Assembly (NCBI GenBank): GCA_023437485.1
Contig: JAEZGB010000170.1
Coordinates: 1-14,645 of the forward strand
Reading direction: 5' to 3'
Source: Bacteroidota bacterium
GTDB taxonomy: Bacteria > Bacteroidota > Bacteroidia > Flavobacteriales > Flavobacteriaceae
Length of the DNA stretch: 14,645 nt
Shown piece after piece: positions 5,715 through 12,143 of the stretch (position 1 is its first letter; every line of letters starts with the position of its first letter). The notes under the pieces are model-generated. The model made no database searches and was not told where the DNA came from. It saw nothing but the letters and a program-made list of their open reading frames with translations. The position numbers and the translations under genes were made by a program.

Positions 5715-6818
5715 TTGGAGCTTTCCGTCATCATCCTCAACTACAACGTGCGCTGGTTTTTGCAGCAATGCCTCTACAGTGTGCGTGAGGCGGTGAAGGG
5801 AATGGATGCCGAGGTCATCGTGGTGGACAATGCCTCGCCCGATGACAGCGTCGCCATGGTCAAGGCCGAGTTTCCCGAAGTAATCCTCATCGAAAACCGG
5901 GAAAATTCGGGGTTTCCCAAGGGAAATAACATTGGAGTGGCATCGGCGCGGGGAGAATTCATCTGCATCCTGAATCCCGATACGGTAGTGGGCGAAAACA
6001 CGTTTAAAAACACACTTGACTATTATCAGAAACTCAATAACCCCGGAATCGTGGGCGTCAAACTCATCGACGGGCGCGGCAACTTCCTGCCCGAATCAAA
6101 GCGCGGCGTTCCCACGCCTTTTGTTGCTTTTACCCGCGTTTCTGGCCTTTTTAAGGTATTTCCAAAACTCTTCGGGAAATATTACGCGCAACATCTCGCC
6201 CCGGATTCATCGGGCCCGGTTGAAATCCTGGTGGGCGCCTTCATGCTGACCAAACGCGCGCACTACCTGGAGGTCGGCGGGTTTGACGAGAATTGTTTTA
6301 TGTATTCCGATGACATCGACCTTTCCTATATGATGCTCAAGACCGGCCGGCAGAATCACTACTTCGGCGCCGAGACCGTCATCCATTACAAGGGCGAAAG
6401 CACGGTGCGCGATGCCAAATATATGCAGCGGTTCCGGGAGGCGATGGGGTTCTTCTACAAAAAGCACTTCAGGAAATCGGTGGCCTTTGACCTGTTTATG
6501 CAGGTTGGTTCGTACGCATTCATGCTGGCACGCGTGTCTAAATCAACACAAAAAATTGAGGTGGCACATTATATAGTAAAAAAGGAAGAATTGGCCCGGC
6601 GGATATCATCTGCTACCGGAAAAACGGCCGGCCCCAGGGCATCGTCTGGAACTTCGGCATTTGTTTTCGAGCCGATGAGCACCGGGTTTGCCGATATGAT
6701 CGCCAGGATGCAGCAGATGCGGGCGCCCAATGTGGTTTTCAGGGCAGCTTATCCCGATGCCGGTTTCATAATTGGCAGCGACTCAAGCCAGGATCGCGGC
6801 GAGGTGACCGTACTTTGA
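5715..6818 (+). CDS. Glycosyltransferase family 2 (rhamnosyltransferase-like), TTG start
   Basis: A 367-residue GT-A fold enzyme that moves a sugar from a nucleotide donor to a cell-surface glycan. Seen: start ELSVIILNYNVRWFLQQC typical of this family, VDNAS at 37-41, ILNPDT at 85-90 (the metal-binding DXD-like position), SDDIDLSYM at 198-206 (catalytic-base region, ED equivalent) and HYKGEST at 224-230. After the catalytic part a 130-residue tail has an aromatic helix near 256-275 (possible membrane contact) and ends in IIGSDSSQDRGEV, which I recall as conserved in flavobacterial homologues. The TTG at 5715 is chosen because the frame upstream reaches a stop (5667-5669) with no ATG between. 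A good promoter lies 129 bases upstream. The next gene, E2, is functionally unrelated. Confidence 0.9.
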   Translation: MELSVIILNYNVRWFLQQCLYSVREAVKGMDAEVIVVDNASPDDSVAMVKAEFPEVILIENRENSGFPKGNNIGVASARGEFICILNPDTVVGENTFKNTLDYYQKLNNPGIVGVKLIDGRGNFLPESKRGVPTPFVAFTRVSGLFKVFPKLFGKYYAQHLAPDSSGPVEILVGAFMLTKRAHYLEVGGFDENCFMYSDDIDLSYMMLKTGRQNHYFGAETVIHYKGESTVRDAKYMQRFREAMGFFYKKHFRKSVAFDLFMQVGSYAFMLARVSKSTQKIEVAHYIVKKEELARRISSATGKTAGPRASSGTSAFVFEPMSTGFADMIARMQQMRAPNVVFRAAYPDAGFIIGSDSSQDRGEVTVL

Positions 6819-6894
6819 CGCTGTTGGTCTAAATTTCGGCCGAACCCGCTTAGAGCCGTGAAAAAATTATTATTTTCGCAAGCATAAAACCAAT

Positions 6895-6909
6895 AACCGT
6901 TTTGCGGTT
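6895..6909 (+). other. Small hairpin just before the E2 start codon
   Basis: AACCG, loop TTTTG, CGGTT: a 5-bp stem ending six bases before the ATG at 6916. There is no T-run, so it is not a terminator. It could limit ribosome access. Weak evidence. Confidence 0.25.
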
Positions 6910-6915
6910 CACAAT

Positions 6916-8358
6916 ATGGCAAGATTTGAACTGAAATTGCCCAAAATGGGCGAAAGCGTTGCCGAGGCAACCATCACCAACTGGCTCAAGGAAGTGGGCG
7001 ACCACATCGAGGCTGACGAGGCCGTACTCGAGATTGCGACCGACAAGGTTGACAGCGAGGTTCCCAGTGAGGTTTCGGGCAAACTTGTCGAGAAGTTGTT
7101 CCAAAAGGACGATGTGGTAAAAGTCGGGCAGGCCATCGCGATCATTGAAGTCGAGGGCGGAGTGGCCGTCGATGCACCGTCGGAACAAACCACTGCCATC
7201 GCCCAGCCCGAAGCCGTTGCCCAGGTCGAGAAAACCTTCGAGGCCGCGCGCGAATTCACATCGGCACCGGTAGCACAGCCCGCAGCTACCGCAACGCCAC
7301 CAACGCGCGATGATTACCACAACAGCGACCGTTTCTATTCGCCGCTGGTGCGCAACATCGCCCGCGAGGAAAACATTTCCATGGCCGAACTCGAGTCGAT
7401 CAAGGGCACCGGAGCCGAAGGGCGGGTGACCAAGAATGATATTTTGGAGTACATTCAGAAGAGGTCGTCGTCAGAAAAGCCATCAGCAGTCAGCCATCAG
7501 CCTTCAGAGTCCTCAGTCGTCAGTCCTCAGTCGTCAGAAAAGCAGTCAGCTGTCAGCAGTCAGCCTTCAGTAGCTACACCTGCTCCCAAAGTACCGCCGA
7601 CAACCGACAGCCAACAACCCGCCACTAAAATCCCGCCTTCGGTCAATGGCCAGGACGAGATCGTGGAGATGGACCGCATGCGCAAGCTCATCTCGGGGTA
7701 CATGGTGCAATCGGTACAGACCTCGGCACACGTACAATCCTTTATTGAGGTTGACGTGACCGCCATTTGGGACTGGCGCGAGAAGAACAAATCGGCATTT
7801 GAAAAGCGCGAGGGCGAGAAATTGACCTTTACACCGATATTCATGGAGATCGTTGCGCGTGCGCTCAAGGATTTCCCGATGATGAACATCTCGGTCGATG
7901 GCGATTACATCATCAAGAAGAAAAACATCAATCTGGGAATGGCTGCCGCACTGCCAAACGGAAACCTCATCGTGCCTGTGATCAAAAACGCCGACCAGCT
8001 CAACCTTTTGGGAATGGCCAAGGCCGTCAATGATTTGGGCAACCGCGCCAAGGCCGGCAAACTCAAGCCGGACGATACCCAGGGCGGAACCTATACCGTA
8101 ACCAACGTGGGAACCTTTGGCAGCGTCTTTGGAACGCCGATCATCAATCAGCCGCAGGTAGGAATCCTGGCACTCGGCGCGATCCGCAAGGTTCCGGCAG
8201 TCGTGGAAACCCCTGAGGGCGACTTCATCGGCATCCGCAAGAAAATGTTCCTTTCGCACTCCTACGACCACCGCGTGGTGGACGGCGCCCTGGGCGGAAG
8301 TTTTGTCAAGCGCGTGGCCGAGTATATGGAGGCGTTTGATGAGAACAGAACTTTTTGA
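6916..8358 (+). CDS. 2-oxo acid dehydrogenase E2 subunit (dihydrolipoyl acyltransferase)
   Basis: A 480-residue core enzyme of a 2-oxo acid dehydrogenase complex. It carries acyl groups on lipoyl-lysine and transfers them to CoA. Order: one lipoyl domain (about 1-80, lipoylated Lys44 in EIATDKVDSEV), an Ala/Pro-rich linker, the E3/E1-binding domain (about 139-182, with RNIAREENI and GTGAEGRVTKNDI), a second linker (183-245), and the acyltransferase domain (246-480) with SYDHRVVDGALGG carrying catalytic His452 and Asp456. Branched-chain (bkdB) or 2-oxoglutarate (sucB) specificity cannot be settled here. No E1 or E3 gene is adjacent. Odd feature: the second linker is encoded by 7-base tandem arrays (7483-7570 and 7597-7617), giving a Ser/Gln/Pro-rich stretch. 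A terminator follows the stop by 42 bases. Confidence 0.95.
   Translation: MARFELKLPKMGESVAEATITNWLKEVGDHIEADEAVLEIATDKVDSEVPSEVSGKLVEKLFQKDDVVKVGQAIAIIEVEGGVAVDAPSEQTTAIAQPEAVAQVEKTFEAAREFTSAPVAQPAATATPPTRDDYHNSDRFYSPLVRNIAREENISMAELESIKGTGAEGRVTKNDILEYIQKRSSSEKPSAVSHQPSESSVVSPQSSEKQSAVSSQPSVATPAPKVPPTTDSQQPATKIPPSVNGQDEIVEMDRMRKLISGYMVQSVQTSAHVQSFIEVDVTAIWDWREKNKSAFEKREGEKLTFTPIFMEIVARALKDFPMMNISVDGDYIIKKKNINLGMAAALPNGNLIVPVIKNADQLNLLGMAKAVNDLGNRAKAGKLKPDDTQGGTYTVTNVGTFGSVFGTPIINQPQVGILALGAIRKVPAVVETPEGDFIGIRKKMFLSHSYDHRVVDGALGGSFVKRVAEYMEAFDENRTF
7483..7570 (+). repeat. Heptamer array NNNTCAG inside the E2 gene
   Basis: TCAG recurs at 7483, 7490, 7497, 7504; then 7513, 7520, 7527, 7534; then 7546, 7553, 7560, 7567: three blocks of four at exact 7-base spacing, with 9- and 12-base steps between blocks, plus one more TCAG at 7471. 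It encodes about residues 187-219, rich in Ser, Gln and Pro. Because 7 is not a multiple of 3, the protein shows no simple repeat although the DNA does. The intergenic array at 11105 is the same class on the other strand. Confidence 0.92.
7597..7617 (+). repeat. Second in-gene heptamer array in the E2 linker
   Basis: CCGACAA, CCGACAG, CCAACAA in phase, then a degenerate CCCGCCA. It encodes the Thr/Asp/Ser/Gln stretch around residues 228-234. Short, but it shares the 7-base phase of the array 27 bases upstream and lies in the same disordered linker. Confidence 0.6.
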
Positions 8359-8360
8359 TG

Positions 8361-8395
8361 TCGAATGTCTAATGACGAATGACGAACGAACGAAT
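8361..8395 (+). repeat. Heptamer array right after the E2 stop codon
   Basis: TCGAATG, TCTAATG, ACGAATG, ACGAACG, then AACGAAT, in 7-base phase. It begins two bases after the TGA (8356-8358) and ends six bases before the terminator stem. Confidence 0.75.
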
Positions 8396-8400
8396 CAAGG

Positions 8401-8429
8401 AGCCCTTCGGAAACGAGGGGCTTTTTTTT
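8401..8429 (+). terminator. Terminator of the E2 gene
   Basis: Nine-bp stem AGCCCTTCG (8401-8409) and CGAGGGGCT (8414-8422) with one G-T pair, closed by a GAAA (GNRA) tetraloop and followed by eight T (8422-8429). Confidence 0.92.
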
Positions 8430-8430
8430 A

Positions 8431-8500
8431 GAGGAAAGAGGAAAGAGGAAAGAGGAAAGAAGAAAGAAGAAAGAAGAAAGAAGAAAGAAGAAAGAAGAAA
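8431..8500 (+). repeat. Ten-unit polypurine heptamer array
   Basis: GAGGAAA four times (8431-8458), then GAAGAAA six times (8459-8500). All purine on the plus strand, so non-B DNA is possible. It begins one base after the terminator T-run. Same class (NNNGAAA) and same 70-base length as 1434-1503. Confidence 0.95.
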
Positions 8501-8517
8501 GATGAGCTTAAGAATGG

Positions 8518-8632
8518 TCTTTCAGCGCAGCGGTCTTTCCTCTTTCAGCACAGCGATCTTTCTTCTTTCAGCGCAGCGGTCTTTCCTCTTTCAGCGCAGC
8601 GATCTTTCTTCTTTCAGCGCAGCCGTCTTTCA
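8518..8632 (-). repeat. Five tandem 23-bp units, inverted relative to 8431-8500
   Basis: Five contiguous 23-base units (8518, 8541, 8564, 8587, 8610). Read on the minus strand each unit is two GAAA heptamers (GAAAGAN then GAAAGAY) plus the 9-base CGCTGCGCT (one unit CGCTGTGCT, the outermost CGGCTGCGCT-like). Units alternate G/C and A/T at two positions, giving a 46-base super-period for the first four. The units are the inverted counterpart of the purine array upstream, so a large hairpin is possible. No spacers, hence not CRISPR. Confidence 0.95.
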
Positions 8633-8663
8633 TCTTTTCGTAACTTGAGGAAAAGACCACGCC

Positions 8664-10061
8664 ATGAGTACGATAAGGGGAAAAGATTTGATTGCGATCG
8701 GGTTTAAGGAAAGCCGGTTGATGGGGCAGGCGCTGCAAATTGCCACCGAACAAATCCGACGAACGCCCAAAAAGGAAATCATCAGGATTTTTAGGAAGTT
8801 GCGCCATTACCCCGAATCATTTTTGGACGACCCCGTGCTCAAACCACTTGCGGTCGCCCTTACCGAGCCTCAGGCGCCAGCCCCCGAATCGATTCTCGTT
8901 TCGCGCGGGGAATACCAAACCTTCGGCGCGGAATTCATCGAGGACGGTGCCAAGGCGCAAATGGACCTGGCGATGCGGCTACCCGTCACTCTAGCGGGCG
9001 CGCTCATGCCCGATGCGCACCAGGGTTACGGGCTTCCGATTGGCGGGGTACTGGCCGTCGAAAATGCCGTGATTCCGTACGGCGTGGGCGTGGATATCGG
9101 TTGCCGGATGGCACTTTCAATATTTGACATGCCGGCAGACTATCTGGAAACTGGCCATGACAGATTAAAAAAGATATTAGCGGCAAATACCAAATTTGGC
9201 GCGGGGCAGGGGTTCGACCACAAAAGCCGCTCGGACCATGAGGTCATTTCCCGACCCGAATTCAGGATGATCCCGATGCTGGGTCGGTTAAAGGACAAAG
9301 CGTGGGAGCAACTTGGAACATCGGGCGGCGGTAATCATTTTGTGGAGTTCGGCGAGATTGAATTTAAGGCCAATGATGACGAGTTGGGCATTTCTGCAGG
9401 AAAATACCTCGCGCTGTTGACGCATTCCGGTTCCCGCGGGCTCGGCGCGACAATTGCGGGCCATTACACCAAAATCGCCAAACAAATGACTTCGCTCCCA
9501 AAAGAGGCGGCGAATCTCGCGTACCTCAGTTTGGATTCGGCGCAGGGCCAGGAGTATTGGATGGCGATGAACCTGGCCGGTGATTATGCATCGGCCTGCC
9601 ACGAGGTCATTCACGATAAGATCGGAGCAGCCATCGGCTCAAGCCTTCTTGCCAAGGTCGAGAATCACCACAATTTTGCATGGAAGGAAATCGTGAACGG
9701 TCGCGAAGCTATTGTCCACCGCAAAGGCGCGACTCCTGCCGGAAAGGGCGTGCTGGGTTTCATTCCCGGAAGTATGACCGCGCCGGGTTTTTTGGTACGT
9801 GGAAAAGGCCACCAATTGTCCATCAATTCGGCGTCGCACGGTGCGGGCAGGCGTATGAGCCGCACACAGGCCGTAAAATCGATTAGTGGAAGTGATATGC
9901 AGAAAATGCTTTCGGACCACGGGGTCACGTTGATTGGCGGCGGCCGGGACGAAGCGCCTTCGGCATACAAAGACATCCGGCAAGTGATGCAGGCTCAACA
10001 GGATTTGGTAGATGTTGTCGCCGAATTTAATCCGAAGATCGTCAGGATGGCAGGGGAATAA
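8664..10061 (+). CDS. rtcB: RtcB-family RNA ligase
   Basis: A 465-residue GTP- and Mn-dependent RNA ligase that joins 2',3'-cyclic phosphate or 3'-phosphate ends to 5'-OH ends, for tRNA or rRNA repair. Seen: MPDAHQGYG at 115-123, GVGVDIGCRM at 140-149 with metal ligand Cys147, GTSGGGNHFVE at 218-228 (His225), LTHSGSRG at 252-259 (His254), VENHHNFAW at 332-340, HRKGATPAG at 352-360, and SHGAGRRMSR at 391-400, where His392 is the expected guanylylated residue. All key residues are kept, so the enzyme should be active. Length suits the bacterial family. No archease, RtcA, PrfH or RtcR gene is nearby, so its control is not evident. Upstream lie the 23-bp repeats, and four heptamers start right after its stop. 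Confidence 0.96.
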   Translation: MSTIRGKDLIAIGFKESRLMGQALQIATEQIRRTPKKEIIRIFRKLRHYPESFLDDPVLKPLAVALTEPQAPAPESILVSRGEYQTFGAEFIEDGAKAQMDLAMRLPVTLAGALMPDAHQGYGLPIGGVLAVENAVIPYGVGVDIGCRMALSIFDMPADYLETGHDRLKKILAANTKFGAGQGFDHKSRSDHEVISRPEFRMIPMLGRLKDKAWEQLGTSGGGNHFVEFGEIEFKANDDELGISAGKYLALLTHSGSRGLGATIAGHYTKIAKQMTSLPKEAANLAYLSLDSAQGQEYWMAMNLAGDYASACHEVIHDKIGAAIGSSLLAKVENHHNFAWKEIVNGREAIVHRKGATPAGKGVLGFIPGSMTAPGFLVRGKGHQLSINSASHGAGRRMSRTQAVKSISGSDMQKMLSDHGVTLIGGGRDEAPSAYKDIRQVMQAQQDLVDVVAEFNPKIVRMAGE

Positions 10062-10089
10062 TTAATAGTTAATAATGAATAATTAATAA
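10062..10089 (+). repeat. Four-unit heptamer array directly after rtcB
   Basis: TTAATAG, TTAATAA, TGAATAA, TTAATAA, starting with the base after the rtcB stop codon. It is the left arm of an inverted pair with 10173-10207. Confidence 0.82.
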
Positions 10090-10172
10090 TTTTCCACTCG
10101 AGGGACTGGTAGGGATGGGATTATGAAAGCAGCCATTTTTGCAACTGTGCATAAATGTTTTGGCCAAGGCAC

Positions 10173-10207
10173 TCCATTATTAATTATTACCTATTAATTA
10201 TTAATTG
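10173..10207 (-). repeat. Inverted partner array before the exonuclease gene
   Basis: Plus-strand units TCCATTA, TTAATTA, TTACCTA, TTAATTA, TTAATTG. Read on the minus strand these give TTAATAA, TTAATAG, GTAATAA, TTAATAA, matching the array at 10062-10089 in reverse. A stretch of about 20 bp pairs with one mismatch. Between the arms are 83 bp without a gene, containing a TTGGCCAA palindrome. Confidence 0.82.
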
Positions 10208-10211
10208 AACC

Positions 10212-10219
10212 TATCTTTG
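10212..10219 (+). promoter_or_regulatory. -7 element of the exonuclease gene
   Basis: TATCTTTG is a perfect TAnnTTTG, 14 bases before the ATG at 10234 and five bases after the inverted array. No TTG lies at the normal distance upstream, since that position is occupied by the array. Confidence 0.5.
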
Positions 10220-10233
10220 CCCAAACACTTATC

Positions 10234-11010
10234 ATGGAACTGAACCTGCACCGCCCCATTTGCTTTTTTGACCTTGAAACCACCGGAACCGACATTTGCA
10301 AGGACCGCATCGTCGAGATATCGATCCTGAAAGTCTATCCCAACGGCAACAAGGAAAGCCGGACATGGCTGGTGAATCCGCAGATGATGATCCCTGCCGA
10401 ATGCATCGCTGTGCACGGAATCACCAATGAAAAGGTGGCCAATGAGCCCACTTTTAAGGAAATCGCTCCCTTGGTTTACAACATGATCAAGGATGCCGAT
10501 TTGGCCGGGTTCAATTCCGATCGGTTTGACATTCCGCTTCTTGCCGAAGAATTATTGCGCGCCGATTACGACTTTGACATGAAAAGCCGTGTTTCGGTGG
10601 ACGTGCAGACCATTTTCCACAAAAAGGAGGAGCGCACATTGGCCGCGGCCTACAAATTTTATTGCGGGCAGTCGCTTGAGAATGCGCACAGCGCCGAGGC
10701 AGACACCAACGCCACTTACGAAATCCTGAAATCGCAACTGCAGCGGTACCCCGACCTTCAAAACGACATGAAATCCCTGGCCGAGTTCACCACGCGCAAA
10801 CGCTCGGTTGATTTTGCGGGTTTCATCATTTTGGACAAAGACGGTGAAGAGTGTTTTTCATTCGGGAAGCACAAAGGCGTCAAGGTTGCCAAGGTTTTGG
10901 AGCAGGAGCCGGGCTATTACGGCTGGATCCAGGGCGCCGATTTTCCGCTTTATACAAAGAAGGTTTTGACGGCAATCAAATTGAGGAAGTTGAATACGAA
11001 GGCGGGGTGA
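10234..11010 (+). CDS. DnaQ-like 3'-5' exonuclease with C-terminal DUF3820-like domain
   Basis: A 258-residue DEDDh exonuclease of the DNA polymerase III epsilon type that removes nucleotides from 3' ends of DNA or RNA. Seen: ExoI FFDLETTGTD with Asp13 and Glu15, ExoII AGFNSDRFDIPLL with Asp99, and ExoIII ENAHSAEADTNATYEIL with His152 and Asp157, so the active site is complete. Residues about 195-250 (FAGFIILDKDGEECFSFGKH, then GVKVAKVL and PGYYGWIQGADFP) form a second small domain of the DUF3820 type often found behind such nucleases. It lacks the polymerase-binding tail of true epsilon, so a repair or RNA-processing role is as likely as proofreading. Single gene, -7 element 14 bases upstream. 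Confidence 0.92.
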   Translation: MELNLHRPICFFDLETTGTDICKDRIVEISILKVYPNGNKESRTWLVNPQMMIPAECIAVHGITNEKVANEPTFKEIAPLVYNMIKDADLAGFNSDRFDIPLLAEELLRADYDFDMKSRVSVDVQTIFHKKEERTLAAAYKFYCGQSLENAHSAEADTNATYEILKSQLQRYPDLQNDMKSLAEFTTRKRSVDFAGFIILDKDGEECFSFGKHKGVKVAKVLEQEPGYYGWIQGADFPLYTKKVLTAIKLRKLNTKAG

Positions 11011-11011
11011 T

Positions 11012-11043
11012 AATTTGAAAATTTGAAAATTTGAAGATTTGAA
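11012..11043 (+). repeat. Four-unit octamer array after the exonuclease stop
   Basis: AATTTGAA three times and GATTTGAA once, exact 8-base period, starting one base after the TGA (11008-11010). Confidence 0.85.
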
Positions 11044-11104
11044 ATTGTAATGATCAAGTAATTTCCAAACTGACACAAAAAGTCAATCGATTAATCAAAT
11101 CAAG

Positions 11105-11132
11105 CTGAAAGCTGATTGCTGACAGCTGACAG
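11105..11132 (+). repeat. Four-unit heptamer array CTGANNN before the FAH gene
   Basis: CTGAAAG, CTGATTG, CTGACAG, CTGACAG, then CTC, ending a few bases before the ATG at 11138. On the other strand these are NNNTCAG units, the class found inside the E2 coding sequence at 7483-7570. Confidence 0.88.
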
Positions 11133-11137
11133 CTCAT

Positions 11138-11749
11138 ATGAAAATCATCTGCATCGGCCGCAATTACGCCAAACACATTGAGGAACTCGCAAACGAGCGC
11201 CCTGACGAGCCTGTAATTTTCCTCAAACCCGATACGGCGCTCTTGCCTTCGGAACAGGACTTTTACATTCCCGAATTTTCAAATGACATCCACCATGAGA
11301 TTGAATTGGTGGTGAAGATAAACAAGGTGGGCAAACACATTGACGCAAAATTCGCTCATAAATATTACGATGACATTACCGTAGGCATTGATTTCACGGC
11401 GCGCGATGTGCAGCAAAAGCTTAAGGACAAGGGCCTGCCGTGGGAGAAGTCCAAGGCTTTTGACGGTTCGGCGGTGATTGGGCGCTTTATGTCGAAAAAA
11501 AATTTCAGTTCACTGGAAAACCTTACTTTTGAACTCACAAACAGCAAAAAAGTTGTGCAAACCGGGAATACTTCGAACATGCTCTGGAAAATCGACGAGA
11601 TCATTGCTCATGTCTCGCAGTATTTCACGCTAAAGACCGGAGACCTCATTTTTACGGGAACACCTGAAGGCGTTGCATCGGTAAAGGCCGGTGACGTGCT
11701 GGAAGGCTACCTTGACCATAACCAATTATTCAGATTACACATTAAGTAA
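11138..11749 (+). CDS. Fumarylacetoacetate hydrolase (FAH) family protein
   Basis: A 203-residue single-domain member of the FAH superfamily, metal-dependent enzymes that cleave or decarboxylate acylpyruvates and related oxo acids. Seen: CIGRNYAKHIEEL near the N-terminus, the metal-binding E-x-E in HHEIELVV (Glu54, Glu56), GIDFTARDVQ with the third ligand Asp85, WEKSKAFDGSA with the conserved lysines at 104-112, and TGTPEGVASVKAGD near the C-terminus. The compact size resembles acylpyruvase / oxaloacetate decarboxylase (FAHD1-like) proteins more than true fumarylacetoacetase. The start at 11138 follows the heptamer array. Its stop overlaps the ATG of the Hpt gene by one base, so the two are co-translated. 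Exact substrate unknown. Confidence 0.93.
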   Translation: MKIICIGRNYAKHIEELANERPDEPVIFLKPDTALLPSEQDFYIPEFSNDIHHEIELVVKINKVGKHIDAKFAHKYYDDITVGIDFTARDVQQKLKDKGLPWEKSKAFDGSAVIGRFMSKKNFSSLENLTFELTNSKKVVQTGNTSNMLWKIDEIIAHVSQYFTLKTGDLIFTGTPEGVASVKAGDVLEGYLDHNQLFRLHIK

Positions 11750-12093
11750 TGGCATTGAATTACAACTTATCCAAAGTATATGCTTTGTCCGACAATGATC
11801 CGGACTTTGTCATGCAAATCATCACGCTTTTCGTGACCGAGGTCCCGCAGGACATGACCCAGATCAAGCTCGGGATCAAAACAAAGGACCACAAACTTGC
11901 TTACGCCTACGCGCACAAAATCAAGCCCACGCTCGATCTTCTGGGCATGACCGTCGCCTACGAGGAAATCCTTCAGGTAGAGGCCTGGACCAAACGCGAA
12001 GGCAAACGCAAGGAAATCAAGGACACTTTTGACAGCATCGAATCGCAGGTGGAGAAAGCCGTGAAGGAGATTAAAAAGGATTTTAATCTCTAA
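11749..12093 (+). CDS. Hpt-domain phosphotransfer protein
   Basis: A 114-residue histidine phosphotransfer protein that relays phosphoryl groups between a hybrid sensor kinase and a response regulator. The motif AYAHKIKPTLDLLG has the phosphorylatable His56 followed by Lys57 and Lys59 and the helix-turn typical of Hpt four-helix bundles. Nothing else is fused. It overlaps the FAH stop by one base (TAATG), so both come from one mRNA, but the pairing has no obvious functional logic. No sensor kinase or response regulator is in the window, so its partners must be encoded elsewhere. Confidence 0.9.
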   Translation: MALNYNLSKVYALSDNDPDFVMQIITLFVTEVPQDMTQIKLGIKTKDHKLAYAYAHKIKPTLDLLGMTVAYEEILQVEAWTKREGKRKEIKDTFDSIESQVEKAVKEIKKDFNL

Positions 12094-12128
12094 TTCAGAA
12101 TTTTGAATTTTAAATTTTGAATTTGACC
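12094..12128 (-). repeat. Left arm of an inverted heptamer pair after hpt
   Basis: TTCAGAA, TTTTGAA, TTTTAAA, TTTTGAA, TTTGACC in 7-base phase, starting with the base after the hpt stop codon (12091-12093). Reverse-complemented it reads as TTCAAAA-class units, the mirror of 12144-12178, with GACC facing GGTC across a 15-base loop. Confidence 0.82.
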
Positions 12129-12143
12129 GAATAAATTGCTTTG

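Noticed and set aside
6871..6878. -7 element TATTTTCG for the E2 gene
   Set aside because: One mismatch in the conserved TTTG and no -33 partner, so not listed as a feature.
8518..8632. CRISPR-like 23-bp repeats
   Set aside because: Units are contiguous with no spacers, contain internal heptamers, and no cas gene is near.
8379..8648. Open frame across the E2-rtcB gap
   Set aside because: It is made wholly of heptamer and 23-bp repeats and the terminator. The Lys/Glu/Arg and Ser/Phe runs are a by-product of the repeats.
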